DNA of 64,000 nt from Dromiciops gliroides (taxonomy: Eukaryota > Chordata > Mammalia > Microbiotheria > Microbiotheriidae), in the NCBI RefSeq assembly GCF_019393635.1, contig NC_057866.1:8357723-8421722 (forward strand), given 5' to 3'. Under the pieces are notes generated by a model, which worked only from the letters and a program-made list of their open reading frames with translations, was not told where the DNA came from and ran no database searches. Shown piece after piece: positions 62,026-64,000 of the stretch. Position numbers and translations under genes: made by a program. How positions within the stretch are numbered: position 1 is the stretch's first letter; the number at the start of each line of letters is the position of its first letter.

Positions 62026-62469
62026 CCCAAGGCCTGGGGGTCCTTCTTTCTCTGACGTCTGAAAATCAGACTGGGCCCCTTTTAGCTAAAGACATTTTAC
62101 TTGGACTTGAATTTAGTCAGTTTTAGCAATGCCCTGAGACACTGCCAGAATCTGGGCCCAGGCTCAGATCGACACCATCATCTGAACCTCTGTTTCAATC
62201 ACTTCTAAAAGAACCCAATGCCCCAGAAGTCTCAAGAAGCAGAACTTTCTTGAGCCTCGAGACAAGGGCTGGTCTAGACTCCCAAGCTGTTCAAATAGCT
62301 CTCTGGGTGACGTGGTTTGGGTCTGGGCTCAGAGGGAGTGAACACACAGATACCAGGGAGTGTACCCACCCCACCCCACCAACCTGTTTCACAAGAGTTG
62401 GGAGAAAGGCTGTGCATTTTCCAGGAACACAGATGCTCTCTTTCCAGGTTCTGCCTCCAGCCCAGCCCT
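37045..62469 (-). CDS. TOP6BL: Type 2 DNA topoisomerase 6 subunit B-like (C11orf80), 3' part of gene
   Basis: Meiotic partner of SPO11, resembling the B subunit of archaeal topoisomerase VI and needed for programmed double-strand breaks. Exons in transcript order: 62384-62469, 60745-60901, 58782-58940, 47243-47364, 46498-46608, 41940-42035, then linking sequence about 37298-37461 and the terminal exon 37045-37152. The first six join with consistent phases (1-0, 0-1, 1-1, 1-0, 0-0, 0-0) into about 243 continuous residues, including [55 protein letters not shown] and [15 protein letters not shown]. This is transducer-like sequence as I recall it from mammalian TOP6BL. The C-terminus [14 protein letters not shown] corresponds to the helix that binds REC114. 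ATP-binding-region exons must lie past 64000. Introns are large and repeat-filled. Confidence 0.88.
37298..37461 (-). CDS. TOP6BL: TOP6BL penultimate exon (left edge firm, right edge uncertain)
   Basis: Donor GGGGAG|GTAACA at 37298 joins in frame to the terminal exon ([12 protein letters not shown]). Upstream the frame stays open through [17 protein letters not shown] and [11 protein letters not shown] to a good acceptor TTTTCCAG at 37462. A shorter exon starting at 37333 (CCCCCAG|GCC) is also possible. Phase does not match the 41940 exon directly, so another small exon is probably missing between them. Confidence 0.5.
37462..41939 (-). other. TOP6BL intron sequence, no other exon recognised
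   Basis: Contains a (GT)n(GC)n tract (listed), an L1 3'-end fragment (40386-40520, antisense), an L2- or MIR-like patch around 37890-38130 and otherwise unique sequence. At least one small TOP6BL exon may hide here. Minus-strand frames near 39425-39676 and 41100-41300 lack convincing splice sites or family resemblance. Confidence 0.5.
38968..39020. repeat. (GT)n(GC)n alternating purine-pyrimidine tract
   Basis: About 17 GT units run directly into about 9 GC units, ending CGCGCGCGCC. Such tracts readily adopt Z-DNA. Confidence 0.95.
41940..42035 (-). CDS. TOP6BL: TOP6BL internal exon (AADTQEL...)
   Basis: Acceptor TCTGCCAG|GCAGCC, donor ACACA|GTGAGT; 96 nt, phase 0-0. Encodes [19 protein letters not shown] and [13 protein letters not shown], continuing the preceding exon's RARCLQTLQ. 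Confidence 0.92.
42036..46497 (-). other. TOP6BL intron, repeats only
   Basis: No exon recognised. Holds L2/MIR-like pieces (around 42890-42960, 43530-43630, 44235-44400 and 44880-45110, the last with GGTACCTGAGGGCAGGGCCT and GTGTCTGGCAGTGAG as in L2 tails), a CA-rich tract (45418-45790) and a MIR-like segment near 46310-46440. Confidence 0.55.
45418..45790. repeat. Degenerate CA-rich microsatellite
   Basis: Imperfect CACACA / ACATTCAC / ATACACAC repeats over about 370 bp. His/Thr-rich frames here are repeat products. Confidence 0.85.
46498..46608 (-). CDS. TOP6BL: TOP6BL internal exon (AQQKLQV...)
   Basis: Acceptor CTCTTTAG|GCCCAA, donor CTTCAG|GTTAGC; 111 nt, phase 0-0. Encodes [19 protein letters not shown] then [18 protein letters not shown]. 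Confidence 0.93.
47243..47364 (-). CDS. TOP6BL: TOP6BL internal exon ([11 protein letters not shown]...)
   Basis: Acceptor CTCCCTTTAG|GGATGC, donor GTAAAG|GTAAGA; 122 nt. Two bases complete the Gly codon left by the previous exon, then [20 protein letters not shown] and [20 protein letters not shown]. Confidence 0.93.
47820..48172 (-). mobile_element. MIR interrupted by a later SINE
   Basis: Antisense MIR: CTAATTGGTCCTCACAACAA, CCCATTTTAAAGTTAAGGAA, then after the insert AAATGACTTGCCCAGGGTGC and GAATGTCTGAGGCCAG. The duplicated junction word AGATAGAG flanks the inserted SINE. Confidence 0.75.
47930..48085 (-). mobile_element. Short marsupial SINE inside a MIR
   Basis: Antisense copy with a G/T-rich tail (TTTTGTTTTGGTTTTG), body, end CACCTAGCCGCCCCC. 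Confidence 0.85.
48175..48347 (+). mobile_element. Short marsupial SINE, sense
   Basis: GTCAGTTAGGTGGCATGGTA head, GGAGTCAGGAGGACCTGAG, CAAGTCACTTAACCCC, then an A-rich tail with (GAAA)n to about 48347. Confidence 0.88.
49172..51321 (-). mobile_element. Antisense L1 inserted in the sense L1
   Basis: 3' UTR and ORF2 C-terminal portion of a 5'-truncated L1 in reverse. It separates adjacent ORF1-end sequences of the host L1. AATCAT(C/T)CTTTT-like words at both edges may be the target duplication. Contains a SINE. Confidence 0.75.
50413..50560 (-). mobile_element. Short marsupial SINE inside antisense L1
   Basis: Antisense copy bounded by CCACGCTCTCT at both ends (50399 and 50561), an exact 11-nt target duplication. 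Confidence 0.92.
51322..51465 (-). mobile_element. Short marsupial SINE at the junction of two L1s
   Basis: GTGAGGCAATTGGGGTTAAG to CCACCTAGCTGCCCC, sitting exactly where the antisense L1 ends and the host sense L1 resumes. Confidence 0.85.
52153..52229 (-). mobile_element. MAR-type SINE 3' fragment inside L1 ORF2
   Basis: Antisense tail: GATATCCAACTCTTCATGAC, CCCATGAAGACAG, CTTCTTGGCAAA. It interrupts the collinear L1 sequence around TTTACAGCAAATTCT. Confidence 0.7.
52347..53017 (-). mobile_element. Second antisense L1 3' end inserted in L1 ORF2
   Basis: L1 3' UTR in reverse (from TTTTTAAAATTTCATTTAAA to AGTTTTATAGTCC) embedded between collinear ORF2 sequence. Contains an A-run plus (TA)n(CA)n(TA)n microsatellite at 52432-52520. 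Confidence 0.78.
54083..54714 (+). mobile_element. Solo LTR (endogenous retrovirus fossil) carrying a SINE
   Basis: Begins TGTGATG and ends near GACACA, with an AATAAA near the right-hand third (54429) in the position expected of an LTR polyadenylation signal. About 460 bp without the SINE. No internal retroviral sequence adjoins it, so it is a solo LTR. The retroviral class is not determined. Older than the SINE inside it and younger than the MAR SINE around it. Confidence 0.5.
54515..54687 (-). mobile_element. Short marsupial SINE inside the solo LTR
   Basis: Antisense copy with a T/G-rich tail, bounded by AACACATTAAATTTT on both sides (target duplication). Confidence 0.9.
55409..55557 (+). 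mobile_element. Short marsupial SINE inside L1 ORF2 end
   Basis: Sense copy GGGGGCAGCTAGGTGGCACA to GGGGGAAAAAAA, with GATATGTAGG on both sides. Splits the host L1. Confidence 0.9.
56288..56530 (-). mobile_element. MIR inside L1 3' UTR region
   Basis: Near full-length MIR antisense: ATATAGCGCCTACTAGGTGT, CATTTTACAGTTGAGGAAAC, GTTAAGTGACTTGCTCAAGG, GAATTTGGGTCTCCCTGAC. Confidence 0.8.
56877..58781 (-). other. TOP6BL intron, MIR/L2-like repeats
   Basis: MIR-like segments near 57390-57540 and 58140-58280, and a sense L2- or CR1-like stretch from about 58285 (ATGCCAGACACTGCTAAGTG and GTCCCTGCTTCCAAGAGCAC). No exon recognised apart from the one starting at 58782. Confidence 0.55.
58782..58940 (-). 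CDS. TOP6BL: TOP6BL internal exon (LVLPDVSYW...)
   Basis: Acceptor ATCTTTTAG|ATTTGG, donor GCCTGGG|GTAGGT; 159 nt, phase 1-1. The split codon G|AT gives Asp, then [38 protein letters not shown] and [14 protein letters not shown]. Confidence 0.93.
58941..60744 (-). other. TOP6BL intron, no recognised element
   Basis: Mostly unique sequence. A tempting exon-like piece with a good donor (GCCAG|GTAAGG at 59115) is phase-incompatible and unnecessary, since the flanking exons join directly. Confidence 0.5.
60745..60901 (-). CDS. TOP6BL: TOP6BL internal exon ([11 protein letters not shown]...)
   Basis: Acceptor TTTCTTTAG|CCACTC, donor AAGAAG|GTATAG; 157 nt, phase 0-1. Encodes [37 protein letters not shown] and [15 protein letters not shown]. 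Confidence 0.93.
61006..61162 (+). mobile_element. Short marsupial SINE with perfect 13-bp target duplication
   Basis: Sense copy with an 18-A tail, bounded by GATTAACTGTGCA at 60993-61005 and 61163-61175. It looks young. It lies 105 bp upstream (transcript sense) of a TOP6BL exon, in antisense to the gene. Confidence 0.95.
61925..62025. repeat. (CA)n microsatellite with CG interruptions
   Basis: About 50 CA units interrupted in the middle by GCACACGCGC variants. Confidence 0.97.
62384..62469 (-). CDS. TOP6BL: TOP6BL internal exon ([11 protein letters not shown]...)
   Basis: Acceptor ACTCATAG|AGGGCT, donor GAAACAG|GTTGGT; 86 nt, phase 1-0. Encodes [17 protein letters not shown] and [11 protein letters not shown], read straight into PLYVFLYG of the next exon. 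The weak donor (GTTGGT) and an alternative acceptor two bases in leave the left part less sure. Confidence 0.82.
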
Positions 62470-62514
62470 CTATGAGTAAGTCAGCCTTCTTCTGGCTAAA
62501 AGTACCAGCCTAGC

Positions 62515-62826
62515 TGGCAGCTAGGTAGCACAGTAGATAAAGAGCTAGCCCTCAAGTTGGGAGGACCTGAGTTCAAATTTCACCTCAGACACTTCCTAGC
62601 TGTGTGACCCTGGGCAAGTCACTTAACTCCAATCACCTTAAACATCCGGAGCCATCTCCAGTTGTCCTGATAATATATTTTGCCACTGGACCCAGATGGC
62701 TCTGGAGGAAAAAGTGAGGCTGGTGACTGCACAACCCTTCCTCAATTAAACCCAATTCATTACAAGTCATGACGTCTGTCATGGTCCTCTTGGAGAATGA
62801 AGGACAAACAACAACAATAACAATCA
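62515..62826 (+). mobile_element. Longer tRNA-derived marsupial SINE with AACAACAATAAC tail
   Basis: WSINE-like head (GGCAGCTAGGTAGCACAGTA, CAAGTCACTTAACTCC) followed by a different 3' half ending GTCATGGTCCTCTTGGAGAA, TGAAGGACAAACAACAACAA. This 3' tail type is familiar from marsupial SINEs; the family name is uncertain. Confidence 0.7.
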
Positions 62827-62950
62827 GGCTAGATAGACAAATCCATGTCCACCTGGCATGAAAGCCCATCACTCCCACTTTAACCAGAAGAGAATGGCTG
62901 CACGGATATCTGCCAAGGGCTCTCTCTTAAGACACTAGACTGTTCTTTCT

Positions 62951-63115
62951 TTTCTTTTTTTGCTTGGTGGGGGGGGCGGGGCAGGGCAATGAGGGTTAAG
63001 TGACTTGCCCAGGGTGACACAGCCAGTGTCAAGTGTCTGAGGCCAGATTTGAATTCAGGTCCTTTTGAATTCCTCAGGGCCAGTGCTTTAACCACTGTGC
63101 CACCTAGCTGCCCCC
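62951..63115 (-). mobile_element. Short marsupial SINE (WSINE1-like)
   Basis: Antisense copy with an unusual G-rich segment (GGTGGGGGGGGCGGGG) before GGGCAATGAGGGTTAAGTG; end CACCTAGCTGCCCCC. Flanked by TTCTTTTC-type words. Confidence 0.85.
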
Positions 63116-64000
63116 TTTTCTTTCTTTTCATTTTTTAAGACACTGGACTGTTGAAGGGGCACATACCTTGAGCTGGTTAGAGCCCCTTGGTGCCTGCAGA
63201 GAGCCAGTCCCGCAGTGACTGGGCAGTTACTCTCAGCATCTATAGGGCAAAAGAGCTGCCTATTTAAACCGAGTCCCACAGCACTTGTGTTTCCTGGAAA
63301 AGAGGAGCTGGAAACCTTGTTCCTTGTACTACTCAGTGTTCCTCATCCAAGGACCATGGGCTAGATTCCTCCTGGAGCCGTCTCAGGCTTCTTTTGTAAG
63401 ACAACCGACAGCTACTGTGTAGCTCAGAGTGTTTCCCTTCTGCCTGCAGTGTGGACGCCAAGAGCCATGATCAGGCCAAATATAGTCAGCTCAGCTCAAC
63501 TCCTCCCAAATACCTTGGAGCTTTGACTCCCCAGGCTTCCCTTAGACAGGCTGTTCCCATTTTATCTTGACTGTCCTATTTTACATTCTGTAAGATAGTT
63601 TTAATTCTGTACGCTTCCTGGGTCCTCAAACCCTCCCTGAAGACCTTGACCTCTCACCCCCTGCTGGTTTTTGCAGCCATTTTCATGATGTTGGCCCGTG
63701 TATGGCCCAATGACCCCCCAAGAAGAATTTCTGAAGGCTCATCCCTTCCCAATTTCCCCCTGAGGACGCCAATGCCACAAAGTCATCAACACCATCATTT
63801 CCCTTCCCTCTTGGGCTAGCTTCTGGGTGGTAGCAGCAGCCAACCATGCCATCTTCAAGCCAACCCTCAGGAGATCCAGGTGGATGGTGGCCCACTTCTT
63901 CTTGCCATCCCCTGCTCCTGCTCCAGGTCCAGTCCTGAGTCCTGGACCAGGTCACAAGCTGTTAGCCAGTCTTCTCTCCTACTGCTTTTTACCTTCTAAT

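Larger units (their letters stand above)
60902..62383 (-). other. TOP6BL intron with one SINE and a CA microsatellite
   Basis: Apart from the listed repeats there is a 142-codon minus-strand open frame (61215-61643, [14 protein letters not shown]) without usable splice sites in the required phase. It was not accepted as an exon. Confidence 0.5.
62470..64000 (-). other. TOP6BL intron to window edge
   Basis: Contains two SINEs (listed). The 0.9 kb from 63116 to the edge shows no recognised exon or repeat. A 90-codon minus-strand frame at 63683-63955 has no resemblance I can name. Confidence 0.45.

Noticed and set aside
63683-63955. 90-codon minus-strand frame near the right edge
   Set aside because: No recognisable family, no convincing splice sites. 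It may belong to an unidentified repeat.

Overview
This window looks like a gene-dense autosomal segment of a marsupial genome, probably an Australian (australidelphian) species. The main evidence is about fifteen copies of a short tRNA-derived SINE (head GGCAGCTAGGTGGC, body ending AAGTCACTTAACCCC, A-rich tail) resembling WSINE1. There are also longer MAR-type SINEs, marsupial-style L1 copies and scattered MIRs. The gene set and order match human 11q13.2 in inverted orientation: PC, LRFN4 inside PC, RCE1, TOP6BL (C11orf80). All intron-exon models below were built by hand from translated similarity to remembered human proteins plus splice sites and codon phase. No database search was run.

Layout. 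1-6100: upstream or 5' non-coding part of the PC locus, rich in SINEs. 6101-32346 (+): the complete PC (pyruvate carboxylase) coding sequence in 20 exons, 3522 nt, 1173 residues, with a poly(A) signal at 32668. Its large intron 9 (13820-27658) carries LRFN4, a complete two-coding-exon synaptic adhesion gene on the minus strand (16183-19064), with its own CpG-island promoter and poly(A) signal, followed by an L1-rich block. 34145-36410 (-): RCE1, the complete 8-exon CAAX prenyl endopeptidase, 329 residues, convergent with PC. 37045 to past the right edge (-): the 3' part of TOP6BL, the B-like partner of SPO11 in meiotic double-strand break formation. Six phase-compatible exons between 62469 and 41940 and the terminal exon (37152-37045) are read with confidence; the linking exon(s) are less certain, and the 5' exons lie beyond 64000.

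The genes are housekeeping or tissue-specific neighbours and do not form a shared pathway. PC is mitochondrial anaplerosis, LRFN4 a postsynaptic adhesion protein, RCE1 an ER membrane protease processing prenylated CAAX proteins, and TOP6BL a meiotic recombination factor. The clearest structural links are the antisense nesting of LRFN4 in PC and the tight tandem between the TOP6BL 3' end and the RCE1 promoter (about 0.6 kb). That 0.6 kb interval also holds an unexplained plus-strand open frame (36456-37031) with an acidic Ser-Asp run, a proline-rich tail and almost exclusively G/C third positions. It is the best candidate here for something undescribed.

The 48-57 kb part of TOP6BL is a nest of repeats: one plus-strand L1 interrupted by two antisense L1s, several SINEs, a MIR and a MAR SINE that itself contains a solo LTR with a further SINE inside it. 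No CRISPR, rRNA, tRNA gene or bacterial-type feature was seen.
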